A stretch of 64,000 bases of DNA, from assembly GCF_030407165.1 (NCBI RefSeq), contig NZ_CP129111.1, forward strand, positions 2,418,001-2,482,000, given 5' to 3'. This document shows positions 25,185 to 35,196 of this stretch, piece after piece. The notes beneath the pieces are model-generated. The model made no database searches. It saw nothing but the letters and a program-made list of their open reading frames with translations, and was not told where the DNA came from. The position numbers were made by a program, and so were the translations under genes. Origin of the DNA: Fontisubflavum oceani. Its GTDB lineage: Bacteria > Pseudomonadota > Alphaproteobacteria > Rhodobacterales > Rhodobacteraceae. Position 1 is the stretch's first letter, and every line of letters starts with the position of its first letter.

Positions 25185-25226
25185 AAACCGGCGCGGCTGT
25201 TATGCCTCGGCTGCGCCGGTTTTTTC
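25185..25226 (+). terminator. Rho-independent terminator after the EF-hand gene
   Basis: A perfect 10-bp stem AAACCGGCGC (25185-25194) / GCGCCGGTTT (25213-25222) with an 18-base loop is followed by further T residues to 25225. A smaller hairpin GCCCCTCG (25141-25148) / CGAGGGGC (25164-25171) lies just upstream. The larger stem could also stop ilvN transcripts from the other side, with a shorter U-run. Confidence 0.8.
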
Positions 25227-25317
25227 TTTGAGTCTGTTGTCAAACGGAGGCCCGTTCTGGGCCGCTGTTTTTGCTTTTGGCTGCGTTTTGTCGGGCGGTT
25301 CCGCGCCGGATGCGGGA

Positions 25318-25878
25318 TCAGACGCCGCGGGCGATGGCGGCCACGCCGGTCCGAGCCAGACGGACATCGCCCAAGGGGCGCATCAGATCGCAAAACGCGT
25401 CGATCTTGTCTGGTGTCCCAGTGATCTCGAAGACGAAGCTTTCAAGCGTCGAATCCACCACATTGGCGCGGAAAATCTCGGCGATCCTGAGCGCTTCGAC
25501 CCGGGCCTCGCCTTTGCCCATGACTTTGATCAGCGCCAATTCGCGGCTGACAAATGCCCCTTCGACCGAAAGGTCCGCCACTTCGTGCACCGGCACCATG
25601 CGCTCAAGCTGCATCTTGATCTGGTTGATCACCTGCGGTGTGCCCGAGGTCACGATCGTGATCCGGCTCCGATGGCCCTCATGATCGACCTCGGCCACGG
25701 TAAGGCTGTCGATGTTATAGCCGCGGCCGGAGAAGAGCCCGATGACGCGGGCAAGGACGCCCGCCTCGTTGGTGACCAGCACGGCCAGCGTGTGGGTCTC
25801 AATCTCTTCCGACATATGACTGCGAAGGTCATAGGCAGAATGGCTCGAGGCGCCTTTTTCGATTTTGAGCGGGGACAT
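25318..25878 (-). CDS. ilvN: Acetolactate synthase small (regulatory) subunit
   Basis: Regulatory subunit that confers valine feedback inhibition on acetolactate synthase. The 186-residue protein has an N-terminal ACT domain (HTLAVLVTNEAGVLARVIGL, then FSGRGYNIDSLTV, about residues 28-62) and the C-terminal ALS_ss_C domain (VSRELALIKVM, about 107-117). ATG 25878 gives the normal family length; a further ATG upstream adds 16 unrelated residues. It follows ilvI on the same strand after about 80 bases. The alternative symbol ilvH is used in some genomes. Confidence 0.95.
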   Translation of the reverse strand: MSPLKIEKGASSHSAYDLRSHMSEEIETHTLAVLVTNEAGVLARVIGLFSGRGYNIDSLTVAEVDHEGHRSRITIVTSGTPQVINQIKMQLERMVPVHEVADLSVEGAFVSRELALIKVMGKGEARVEALRIAEIFRANVVDSTLESFVFEITGTPDKIDAFCDLMRPLGDVRLARTGVAAIARGV

Positions 25879-25958
25879 AAGGGATCTTTCGGTCTTGTGG
25901 TGGGGGATCCCACCGGAGTGTGTCATCTATGATCGGCGGGGTGTCTGAGTCAAAAGGC

Positions 25959-27714
<1,756 letters not shown>

Positions 27715-27765
27715 CGTTTTGGTCCTTTTGTCACGCGCCTGCCTATCAGGCCGTCAGGTTTGCAT

Positions 27766-27799
27766 AAAAAAGCCCCCGGTGAGACGGGGGCGCATGGGG
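27766..27799 (-). terminator. Attenuator terminator and competing antiterminator arm ahead of ilvI
   Basis: On the minus strand GCCCCCG (27791-27785) pairs with CGGGGGC (27778-27772) and is followed by six U (27771-27766), a textbook intrinsic terminator about 50 bases before the ilvI ATG. Its 5' arm overlaps CCCATGCGC (27798-27790), which is perfectly complementary to GCGCATGGG (27832-27824) inside the leader peptide coding sequence. The two helices exclude each other, as attenuation requires. Confidence 0.85.
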
Positions 27800-27816
27800 T
27801 ACCGATATGGTTGTCG

Positions 27817-27864
27817 TCACCGACCCATGCGCGTGTTTCCTACAAGTACGAGAATGCCAAGCAT
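27817..27864 (-). CDS. Branched-chain amino acid leader peptide of ilvI
   Basis: A 15-residue open frame, MLGILVLVGNTRMGR, preceded by AAAGGAG 8 bases upstream. Six of residues 2-8 are Leu, Ile or Val, the amino acids made through the enzyme downstream. Its last codons contain one arm of the antiterminator helix. A ribosome stalled for lack of charged branched-chain tRNAs would free that arm and block the terminator. Too short for gene callers; the arrangement of frame, Shine-Dalgarno and hairpins makes chance unlikely. Confidence 0.85.
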   Translation of the reverse strand: MLGILVLVGNTRMGR

Positions 27865-27892
27865 TCCAGAGGCTCCTTTACGTTGCGGGGCG

Positions 27893-27921
27893 AGATTAGG
27901 AGCGACGGAAAGGGGCGTCAA
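27893..27921 (-). promoter_or_regulatory. Sigma70-type promoter of the ilvI-ilvN operon
   Basis: On the minus strand TTGACG (27921-27916) and TAATCT (27898-27893) are separated by exactly 17 bases. Initiation about 7 bases past the -10 would start the RNA near 27886, roughly 20 bases before the leader peptide ATG. A perfect 10-bp palindrome GCAATATTGC at 27965-27974, upstream of the -35, could be a regulator site. Confidence 0.7.
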
Positions 27922-28021
27922 CAGCCAAATCTGTTCTGAAAGTGTCGTGCGTGCAGTTTTTTGCGCAATATTGCTGCGCCAAACTGTCGCCAGGGCGCGG
28001 AAATGGAATTTGGGCCCGGAT

Positions 28022-29104
28022 TTACTCCGGGCACATCATCGCGGCCAATTGCGCGTTTGCCATCTCTGGGGCGGCTTCCGGGCTGATCCCGCTTGTTTCA
28101 GGGAAGAAAGTCAGGACCTCTTGGAGCTGCGCCGTAAGCAGCTCATGCGAAAGCGGGGCCGGGGTGACCGGGGCGGCGAGGTGCAAATGCATCGGAAGGT
28201 TTTGGCAGGTCAGATCCGCCTCATTCAGATCGACCAGATTGAGACGGGTCTCGCCAATCAGGCGATAGTGGATCTCACCGGCGCGGGGCGAGAACACGAT
28301 CTGCCATTGAGTCACTGGGTTGGCGAGATCCTGCAGCAGGCGGATGGCAGTTGTATCATCAACTGGCCCGCTTTGTGCCCGCGCCGCGATTGCGCCGATG
28401 GCAAAACGTTCCAGGCTGGACGGGACGGCAGAGTGCGATCCGTGCGGGATCGGGCGGTTGCCACCAAACCCGTCAAACACGGTGATCTCATTGAGCAGGT
28501 CGTCATAGCTTGTATTGGTCAGGGCAGGGATCGGCATCTCGTGGCCGCGATGTATGTCTATGCCAGAGTCGCGCGGCGTCAGGATCGCCATGTCGCCACG
28601 GGCATCGGCCATAAAGAAGTGAATCGGAACCATCCCGACAATGGCAACCTGGTCCAATAGCGTGAGCGCCTCCTCCACAGTTGCCGCGCTGTCCAGCAAC
28701 AGCTGAATGAACTCCAATTCATTGACGATTGGCCGGGTCGGCGGCCCGCCATACACGACCGCGTCATTCCACATCAGCGTGACGACCAGGCCTTCGGTGT
28801 TCTGGCCGGCGGTCGGCATGCCCGGCCCAAACTGATTGAACGTCACGCTGCCGAAGCGAGCGGTCCAGACGTGGCCAGCAGCACCCATGATTGAGCGACG
28901 CTCGGCACCAGCGGGGTTGAGAAGAAGGATGCCCGCGCCGCTGTCCGACTGGTCGTAGCTATAAACAATGCGCAGATCGGCATCGCGTCCAAGGGCGACG
29001 GTTGAACAGGCCAATGCCAGTGATGAGAGTCCGAACAGCCAGATTGCGGCGCCAAGCCATGTGATCCGACGCATGAACGACAGACCACCTAAATGATTGA
29101 CCAT
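28022..29104 (-). CDS. Exported linear-amide C-N hydrolase (choloylglycine hydrolase family, Ntn fold)
   Basis: A 360-residue protein with a signal peptide (ITWLGAAIWLFGLSSLALA, about residues 14-32) ending immediately before Cys33. In this family the cysteine exposed by processing is the N-terminal nucleophile (CSTVALGRD here), so cleavage would both export and activate the enzyme. Family members hydrolyse conjugated bile salts, penicillin V or acyl-homoserine lactones; conserved middle segments (TEGLVVTLMWNDAVVYG, NEITVFDGFGGN) fit but do not identify the substrate. GGGAG precedes ATG 29104; ATG 29074 is an alternative. It is divergent from the TRAP operon with 499 bases between them. Confidence 0.72.
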   Translation of the reverse strand: MVNHLGGLSFMRRITWLGAAIWLFGLSSLALACSTVALGRDADLRIVYSYDQSDSGAGILLLNPAGAERRSIMGAAGHVWTARFGSVTFNQFGPGMPTAGQNTEGLVVTLMWNDAVVYGGPPTRPIVNELEFIQLLLDSAATVEEALTLLDQVAIVGMVPIHFFMADARGDMAILTPRDSGIDIHRGHEMPIPALTNTSYDDLLNEITVFDGFGGNRPIPHGSHSAVPSSLERFAIGAIAARAQSGPVDDTTAIRLLQDLANPVTQWQIVFSPRAGEIHYRLIGETRLNLVDLNEADLTCQNLPMHLHLAAPVTPAPLSHELLTAQLQEVLTFFPETSGISPEAAPEMANAQLAAMMCPE

Positions 29105-29603
29105 ATGCTCTCTCCCACATCATTACGCGTTGAGATGGAGAGATGAAGCTTGAGCCTGACGACGGGCCGCAAGACGGTTTTCGTGAACTGCGCGGATCAT
29201 TCGCCAATGGCGGTCCGTTGGTTGCGGCGTGCCCGAGACGATCTGGCTGGTTCGCTCGACACTGGCCCTGTTATGCGCCGGTGACAGTTTGAGGGGAGAC
29301 TCATAAGGGAGTTTCGGTTGCTGTCAGAGCCGGTGAGACTCGCGTTTGCTGCGCCGTTTCGGTGACTCGTTTACGGTAGCAACTAAATTTTTGAGACTCC
29401 GCGAGAGTTAGCGATAACCACACACAACCATAGGTTGAAATTTCCGCGAAAACCCGATTTTGGTAAAAAAATTTGACAAAATCGGCGATTTCGGGTTGAA
29501 AACTGTTTGATGTGACGCAGGGCTTCGCTAACGTGCGTCTACCATAAACCAAAAACCGCTATCCGAGGGGGGTGGCGGAAATTCCAAATGGGGAGGATAC
29601 CAT
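29105..29603. other. 499-bp AT-rich intergenic region upstream of the TRAP operon
   Basis: No protein-like frame was found. It contains three copies of GAGACTC (29296-29302, 29335-29341, 29393-29399), two GTTTCGGT copies between them, and near the TRAP gene a 9-bp inverted repeat with a TTGACA (29473-29478). The divergent promoters of the amidase gene and the TRAP operon should lie here; no confident -10 box was recognised. Confidence 0.6.
29454..29485. promoter_or_regulatory. Inverted repeat (candidate operator) upstream of the TRAP operon
   Basis: CCGATTTTG (29454-29462) and CAAAATCGG (29477-29485) form a perfect 9-bp inverted repeat around a 14-base A/T-rich centre that contains most of a TTGACA hexamer. 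AACCCGA (29451-29457) and TCGGGTT (29491-29497) form an overlapping alternative pair. The position, about 120 bases before the first TRAP gene, suits a repressor or activator site. Confidence 0.5.
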
Positions 29604-30689
29604 ATGGATCGTCGTTCTTTTCTGAGAACGTCTGCACTCGGTGGCGCAGCAGCGGCATCGACAACGCTGGCCGCACCGGCTTACGCGCAAGGTAACCGTA
29701 CGCTGACGCTTGTGACGTCTGTTCCAGATGGGTTTGCCATCTTTGACGACGCGGCACAGATGGCTGCGGATCGCATCACTGCGATGACCGATGGCGCCCT
29801 AACCATCAACAAAATGCCGGCTGGCAGCTTGGTGGGCGCATTCGAAGTGTTCGACGCCGTGTCGTCCGGCCAGGCCGACATGTATCACTCGGCCGATTAC
29901 TACTTCCTGAACCAGCACCCGGCCTTCGCCTTCTTCACCTCGGTGCCGTTTGGCATGACCGGTCAGGAAATGGCAAACTGGTATTACCACCGCGGTGGTC
30001 ATGACCTGCACAACGAACTGGCCAGCCTGTTCAACCTGAAATCTTTCATGTGCGGCTCGACCGCGATGCAGCCCGGTGGCTGGTTCAACACCGAGATCAC
30101 CTCGGCAGAAGACCTGCAGGGCCTGCGTTTCCGGATGCCCGGTCAGGGTGGTCAGGTGCTCGGTCGCCTTGGTGCTTCGGTTCAGAACATCCCCGGCGGT
30201 GAGATCTATCAGGCGCTGGCCTCGGGTCAGATCGACGGTGCCGAATGGATCGGGCCCTACGCGGATGAGCGGATGGGCTTCCAGGAGGTGACTAACACCT
30301 ACTACACCTCGGGCTTCCACGAGCCGGGTTCGGCTCTGACCCTGTCCTTCAACCTCGAGGTTTGGGAATCGCTGACCGACCAGCAGAAAGAGATCGTGGA
30401 TACGGCATGCCGTGCGGTCTATTCCGACAACCTCGCGCTGTCGCTTGCTGAAAACGGTGCAGCCTTGGCCCGTTTGCAGGCTGAGGGTGTCCAGGTTCGC
30501 GAATTCCCCGAGGATGTATGGGATGCCTTTGGTCGCGCCGCTGCGGAAGTGCGTGAGGAGAACATGGGTGATCCGATCTACGCACAGATCGCAGAGAGCT
30601 ATTTCAGCTCGATGGCAGAATCGGCAACCTGGTTTGAACTCGGTGACGGCGAATACATGCGCCAGCGCAACCGGGTGAACGCGGCCTGA
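29604..30689 (+). CDS. TRAP transporter solute-binding protein (DctP family, TakP-like)
   Basis: Periplasmic binding protein of a tripartite ATP-independent transporter. The N-terminus MDRRSFLRTSALGGAAAAS carries a twin-arginine motif and a cleavage region near APAYAQ, so export is probably by Tat. The 361 residues match the TakP subgroup, which binds 2-oxo acids with a sodium ion; RFRMPGQGGQVLGRLGAS (about residues 174-191) contains the substrate-carboxylate arginine region and GQIDGAEWIGPY the following binding segment. GGAGG precedes the ATG. The two membrane subunits follow. 2-oxo acid specificity is inferred from overall similarity. Confidence 0.88.
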   Translation: MDRRSFLRTSALGGAAAASTTLAAPAYAQGNRTLTLVTSVPDGFAIFDDAAQMAADRITAMTDGALTINKMPAGSLVGAFEVFDAVSSGQADMYHSADYYFLNQHPAFAFFTSVPFGMTGQEMANWYYHRGGHDLHNELASLFNLKSFMCGSTAMQPGGWFNTEITSAEDLQGLRFRMPGQGGQVLGRLGASVQNIPGGEIYQALASGQIDGAEWIGPYADERMGFQEVTNTYYTSGFHEPGSALTLSFNLEVWESLTDQQKEIVDTACRAVYSDNLALSLAENGAALARLQAEGVQVREFPEDVWDAFGRAAAEVREENMGDPIYAQIAESYFSSMAESATWFELGDGEYMRQRNRVNAA

Positions 30690-30707
30690 TCCGCGACTGA
30701 CCAACCG

Positions 30708-30742
30708 TTCCGCCCGGGCCTATCACGTCGGTCCGGGCGGAA
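30708..30742 (+). other. Intercistronic hairpin between the TRAP binding-protein and permease genes
   Basis: TTCCGCCCGG (30708-30717) and CCGGGCGGAA (30733-30742) form a perfect 10-bp stem, extendable by three pairs including one G-U. There is no U-run, so it is unlikely to terminate fully. Such hairpins after the binding-protein gene commonly stabilise the upstream mRNA so that more binding protein than permease is made. Confidence 0.7.
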
Positions 30743-30808
30743 TATGCTCTTGCTTGCGCTTCATCCGATAGGGGACGCCGCGATCGCGGACGTTCGGGGG
30801 ACCACCGC

Positions 30809-31720
30809 ATGATCGATTTCATTTTATGGGTGCTGCAGAATATTGCGTTAGCGCCTTATAATCTCGCCATTGCCATCGCCAATCCAGGAGATTGGTTGAA
30901 CTGGAGCAACCCCGAAGCGGTGATGCGCTTCATCTATTATGGGGCCTCGGTCGAGTTCTTCTTTGTCGTGTTCACCACCTTCTTGGTGCTCTCCGCGCTT
31001 GGCATGTTTTGGAAACGGTCGATCCTCTGGGGATGTGTCCGGGGTCTGGAAGCCTTTGCCAATGGCGTCGGACGCTTCGCCGCCTGGGCGGGCCTTTTGA
31101 TGGTGCTGCAGCAAGTGATGATCGTGTTTCTGCAGCGGATCTTCCGCGTCGCGGAAATTCAGCTCGGGCCATTGGGCACGGCCTTCAGCCAAGATCTGAG
31201 CTGGTGGGGCGAAGAGCTGAAACTCTATAACGCGCTCGTTGTCTGCCTGTGTGTGTCCTACACCTTTGTGCAGGGCGGCCATGTCCGGGTCGATCTGGTC
31301 TATTCGGCGGTGCGGCACGGGACCCGGCGCGTGATCGACATGTTCGGTTGCTTGTTCTTCATGATACCAGCGATCACCATCACGTATCTCTATGCTTGGT
31401 TCTTTATGTGGCGGCACCTGATGACGCCGACCGTGACGGCGACCAGCGACATCGACCGGATGTTGATGCAGTCGCGCATTTTCCGCTGGAACGTGGAAAC
31501 CATCGGTTTTAGCCCGAACGGCTTCAACGCGTATTTCTTGTTCAAAGTCCTGATTGTCGCCTTCTGCGTTCTCGTCTTCCTTCAGGCCATCGCGTTCTTC
31601 TGGCGCTCCTACCTGGAATGGGTCGAGGGCGAGGAAAGTGCGGGCAAATATCTGGACCGCGACAGAACCGGCGACGAGGCCGAAGATTTGGAACACGCCA
31701 TTCACTCGGGCTCGACCTGA
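30809..31720 (+). CDS. TRAP transporter small permease subunit (DctQ family, TakQ-like)
   Basis: A 303-residue membrane protein, longer than the usual 160-200 residue DctQ, as in the TakPQM subgroup. An additional N-terminal membrane region (about residues 1-90: IDFILWVLQNIALAPYNLAI, VEFFFVVFTTFLVLSALGMF) precedes the DctQ four-helix core (about 85-290) with FVQGGHVRVDLVY, the characteristic loop. GGGGG lies 8 bases before ATG. It probably scaffolds the binding protein on the large permease. Confidence 0.88.
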   Translation: MIDFILWVLQNIALAPYNLAIAIANPGDWLNWSNPEAVMRFIYYGASVEFFFVVFTTFLVLSALGMFWKRSILWGCVRGLEAFANGVGRFAAWAGLLMVLQQVMIVFLQRIFRVAEIQLGPLGTAFSQDLSWWGEELKLYNALVVCLCVSYTFVQGGHVRVDLVYSAVRHGTRRVIDMFGCLFFMIPAITITYLYAWFFMWRHLMTPTVTATSDIDRMLMQSRIFRWNVETIGFSPNGFNAYFLFKVLIVAFCVLVFLQAIAFFWRSYLEWVEGEESAGKYLDRDRTGDEAEDLEHAIHSGST

Positions 31721-31803
31721 GGCAAGGCGACGACGGCAATCGCCGATTAACGGGATAAGAACGGCGCGTCACGCGTCGCTCAACGGAGGGGAAAGGCGAC
31801 ATC

Positions 31804-34158
31804 ATGCTTTTCGGATTGGATGGGGTCGAGGTTGGCCTGATCATTGTGTTCCTGACGCTGTTTGCGGGAATCATGACCGGGTTTCCGGTGGCCTTTGCCA
31901 TCGGCGGCGCTGGCGTCATCTCATTTGCGATCATCGCGGCGCTCGACAGCGCCGGCTTGCTGATCCACGAGGCGATCGACACCAGTTCGGCGGAATATGC
32001 CGCGTTGGTGGCCGAAGGGGTGGTGCGCGAATCCATATCGGTCTTCCGATACCCAGAATTGCCACGGATCGAAGAGGCGCTCTTCATCGGCGGTTGGGAA
32101 CAGGCGATGGACCGCAATATCTCGTTCATCGTCAACCGGATGAACGAACGCGTCATCGCGGGCCAGTCGATCGAAACCCTTCTGGCGGTTCTGATGTTCG
32201 TTCTGATGGGCATCACGCTTGAGCGGTCCAAAATCGCCGAAGACCTTCTGACCAGCATGGCGCGCGTCTTTGGCCCGCTGCCGGGCGGTTTGGCGGTGTC
32301 GATTGTGATCGTGGGCGCCTTCCTGGCCGCCTCGACCGGGATTGTTGGCGCCACCGTGGTGACGATGGGTCTGCTGGCATTGCCGACGATGTTGCGCAAC
32401 AACTACTCGCCCGAACTGGCCACGGGCGTGATTGCCGCCTCGGGCACCTTGGGGCAGATCATTCCACCCTCGATTGTGATCGTTCTTTTGGGAACGCTGG
32501 TGGGCGATCTCTATGCCACCGGGCAAGAAACCCGGGCGCAGCTTGCGGGCTGTTCCGATGCGTTGACCTATTTGGGCGAACCGGCGGTTCTCTCGGTTGG
32601 TACGCTGTTCCAGGCGGCGTTGCTGCCGGGGATCTTCTTGGCGGGGCTTTACGGAGCGTATGCGTTCGGCTTCGCGATGTTGAACCCATCTAAGGCACCG
32701 GCTGTGCAGATTGAAGGCCAGGCCAATGGTGCCGTCCGCACACGTTCTGAGGCGTTGACCTGGTTCCTCATTGCTCCGATTGGCTTGATCGGCGCGGTTG
32801 TGTTGGCGGGCAGTGTCGGGCTTGTCGGCAATCAGGACATTCGCGTGTCCGATTATGGAGAATCGAGCCAGGGCGCGAGCCTCCGAACCAATGTGTCCGA
32901 GCAGTGCCAAGGCGCGATGATCGAGTTGCATGGCCAAGAGGCCTGGGATCTGGCCGTTGCCGAGCGGGCCGCTTTGGGTGCGGCCGCCGATGGCGGCGCA
33001 GGCGAGCAGCTTAGCGAGGAAGAACGCGCGGCGGCCTTGGTCGAGGCGCTGGCGAATGCGGCCCCGATTGGTCTGGGCGTCGCTATCCTCTTCGTGCTTC
33101 TGTCGCTGATCCTGATCATCGCGCGCGGGGTGTCGCCAAGCGACGATCCGCGCCCGCTACTCATTGGCGGCGGTGGCGTCCTTCTGGCGATCTTGGCGGA
33201 TATTCTGTTCATCGGCCCGCAGACCAGCCCCGGTGGCACCTTCATGATCCTCGCGATCCCGATGGCGATCACGCTTTATGGCTGCCGATCTGCCTTGGGG
33301 CGCTTGGCACAGAATGAACTTCTGCGCGTGGTCTTCCCGCCGCTGGTTCTGATCGTTGCGGTGCTTGGCTCGATCCTCGGTGGCATCACCAATCCAACCC
33401 CGGCGGCGGCTCTGGGTGCCGCAGGGGCGATCATGCTTGCAGCCTATCGCAAGCTGAAAGAGGAAAACGGTAAATCCAAGATCGTGATCTGGGCCTCCTT
33501 CGCGGTGGTGATCATGATCCTTCTTGGGGTGAATTTCGACCTTCGGATCACCCGCGAAACCGTGCCGTTTGAGGATTGGGTGGCCTATATCGCGGCGCAG
33601 TTCGCCTATCACTTCGCCTTCTTCGGTCTGCTCTTCTCCTGTTGGGTGCTGTTCCGCTCGAACATTCTCAGCCCGGTGGTGCGAGAGACCGCGAAAGTGA
33701 CTTCGATGGTCTTTACGATCTTGATCGGGTCGCAGCTTCTGAACCTGGTGCTGATCTCCTTCGGCGGCGAGCATTACATTCAGCAGTTCCTGCGGAGCTT
33801 CGACAATGAGATGATCGTGTTCCTGGTGGTGATGCTGATCCTTTTCATCCTGGGCTTCGTGTTGGACTTCCTGGAGATCATCTACATCGTGATCCCGATT
33901 GTGGGGCCGGTAATCTATGGCGGTACGCTTGATCCGAAATGGGTGACGATCATGATCGCGGTGAACTTGCAGACCTCGTTCCTGACACCCCCGTTCGGCT
34001 TTGCGCTCTTCTATCTCAGGGGGGTCGCGCCGAAATCGGTGACGACGGGGAATATCTATCGCGGTGTGATCCCGTTCGTGGGTATCCAAGTGGTTGGTCT
34101 CGGGCTGCTCTGGCTCTTCCCGGGGATCGTTACCATCGTGCCGGACCTGCTGCCGTAA
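31804..34158 (+). CDS. TRAP transporter large permease subunit (DctM family, TakM-like)
   Basis: The transport channel of the TRAP system. At 784 residues it is far longer than ordinary DctM (about 430): additional soluble stretches occur at about residues 45-115 and 345-410, and extra helices between. DctM signatures are GIMTGFPVAFAIGGAGV (near the N-terminus), SGTLGQIIPPSIVIVLLGTL (about 216-235) and TSFLTPPFGFALFYLRG (about 723-739). This enlarged form goes with the long small subunit upstream. AAGG precedes ATG. A strong terminator follows the stop. Confidence 0.9.
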   Translation: MLFGLDGVEVGLIIVFLTLFAGIMTGFPVAFAIGGAGVISFAIIAALDSAGLLIHEAIDTSSAEYAALVAEGVVRESISVFRYPELPRIEEALFIGGWEQAMDRNISFIVNRMNERVIAGQSIETLLAVLMFVLMGITLERSKIAEDLLTSMARVFGPLPGGLAVSIVIVGAFLAASTGIVGATVVTMGLLALPTMLRNNYSPELATGVIAASGTLGQIIPPSIVIVLLGTLVGDLYATGQETRAQLAGCSDALTYLGEPAVLSVGTLFQAALLPGIFLAGLYGAYAFGFAMLNPSKAPAVQIEGQANGAVRTRSEALTWFLIAPIGLIGAVVLAGSVGLVGNQDIRVSDYGESSQGASLRTNVSEQCQGAMIELHGQEAWDLAVAERAALGAAADGGAGEQLSEEERAAALVEALANAAPIGLGVAILFVLLSLILIIARGVSPSDDPRPLLIGGGGVLLAILADILFIGPQTSPGGTFMILAIPMAITLYGCRSALGRLAQNELLRVVFPPLVLIVAVLGSILGGITNPTPAAALGAAGAIMLAAYRKLKEENGKSKIVIWASFAVVIMILLGVNFDLRITRETVPFEDWVAYIAAQFAYHFAFFGLLFSCWVLFRSNILSPVVRETAKVTSMVFTILIGSQLLNLVLISFGGEHYIQQFLRSFDNEMIVFLVVMLILFILGFVLDFLEIIYIVIPIVGPVIYGGTLDPKWVTIMIAVNLQTSFLTPPFGFALFYLRGVAPKSVTTGNIYRGVIPFVGIQVVGLGLLWLFPGIVTIVPDLLP

Positions 34159-34181
34159 GGCGCGCGAAGGCAATGAACATG

Positions 34182-34208
34182 AAAACGGGGCCCTTGGGCC
34201 CCGTTTTT
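34182..34208 (+). terminator. Rho-independent terminator of the TRAP operon
   Basis: AAAACGGGGCCC (34182-34193) and GGGCCCCGTTTT (34196-34207) are perfectly complementary and are followed by another T. The terminator sits about 25 bases past the large permease stop and, being symmetric, can also end transcription from bpt on the opposite strand. Confidence 0.9.
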
Positions 34209-34276
34209 GCGTTGAGTGACCGGCCTTGGGTGGGCCGGATCATCCGTCTTATGTGTAACGTGAGTGTGCTGTGATC

Positions 34277-35104
34277 TCAGTCGATCGCCGAGGGTGCCCG
34301 GATATCGGGCAGGGTGATCTCGGCCACTTGATGGGCAATCGGATCAACCGAGAGTGGATGGGTCTGATCCGAATACTGCTCCGGATCGCCCAAATCCTGC
34401 CAGGCCCCGTTGATATAGATTTCGACACCGGAGAATTTCGCCTTATAGCCCATCTTGGCCGAGCCCGGCACCCAATAGCCGAGATAGACATAAGGCAGCC
34501 CCGCCTCACGGGCGATTTCCACATGATCGAGGATCACATAGGTGCCAAGCGACTGCGCGGGCAGGTCGGGGCGGAAGAAGCTGTAAACCAGGCTCAGCCC
34601 GTCATCGAGCACATCAGTCAGGCAAACGGCGGTCAAATCTTCGGTGTCGCGGTTGCGGTACTCCACAACGCGGGAGCGGACCGGGGTTTCCTCGATCATC
34701 GCGGCAAACTCGAACACATCCATATCGGCCATGCCGCCATCGGCATGGCGACTGTCGAGGTAATCGCGGAAAAGCGCGTATTGCTCTTCGGTGGCCCAGG
34801 GCGAGCGCGCGGTGCGGGCCAAGTGGGCGTTGCGCCGGATCGCACGGCGTTGGCTTTTCGACGGCTCGAAATCGGCTACGCGAATGCGCGCGGAGAGGCA
34901 GGCGGAACAATCGGCGCAGGACGGGCGGTAAAGCACATTCTGCGAGCGGCGAAAGCCTTGCTTCGACAGCGCATCATTCAGTTTGCCCGCATGTTCACCT
35001 TGCAAAGCGGTGAACAGCTTCCGCTCCCGCCGCCCGTCGAGATACGGGCAGGCCTGCGGGGCAGTGACGTAGAATTGGGGCGCAATCGGAAGGGTGTGGC
35101 GCAT
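34277..35104 (-). CDS. bpt: Aspartate/glutamate leucyltransferase (N-end rule)
   Basis: Transfers Leu from Leu-tRNA to N-terminal Asp or Glu of proteins, marking them for ClpS/ClpAP degradation. The 275-residue protein has the N-terminal cysteine region ACPYLDGRRERKLFT (about residues 18-32) and NVLYRPSCADCSACLSARI (about 56-74), and C-terminal motifs LGTYVILDHVEIARE and VYLGYWVPGSAKMGYKAKF of the ATE1-like fold. Length and motifs fit Bpt. The Shine-Dalgarno is weak. Confidence 0.92.
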   Translation of the reverse strand: MRHTLPIAPQFYVTAPQACPYLDGRRERKLFTALQGEHAGKLNDALSKQGFRRSQNVLYRPSCADCSACLSARIRVADFEPSKSQRRAIRRNAHLARTARSPWATEEQYALFRDYLDSRHADGGMADMDVFEFAAMIEETPVRSRVVEYRNRDTEDLTAVCLTDVLDDGLSLVYSFFRPDLPAQSLGTYVILDHVEIAREAGLPYVYLGYWVPGSAKMGYKAKFSGVEIYINGAWQDLGDPEQYSDQTHPLSVDPIAHQVAEITLPDIRAPSAID

Positions 35105-35196
35105 ATCCAGCGGCTAAGTTGTTCGCGTTTATGAACAAAGCCTGCACCAGCTGCCCCATAGGGGCAACTGGTTTTTAAAGTGTTAACGCTGATGGT

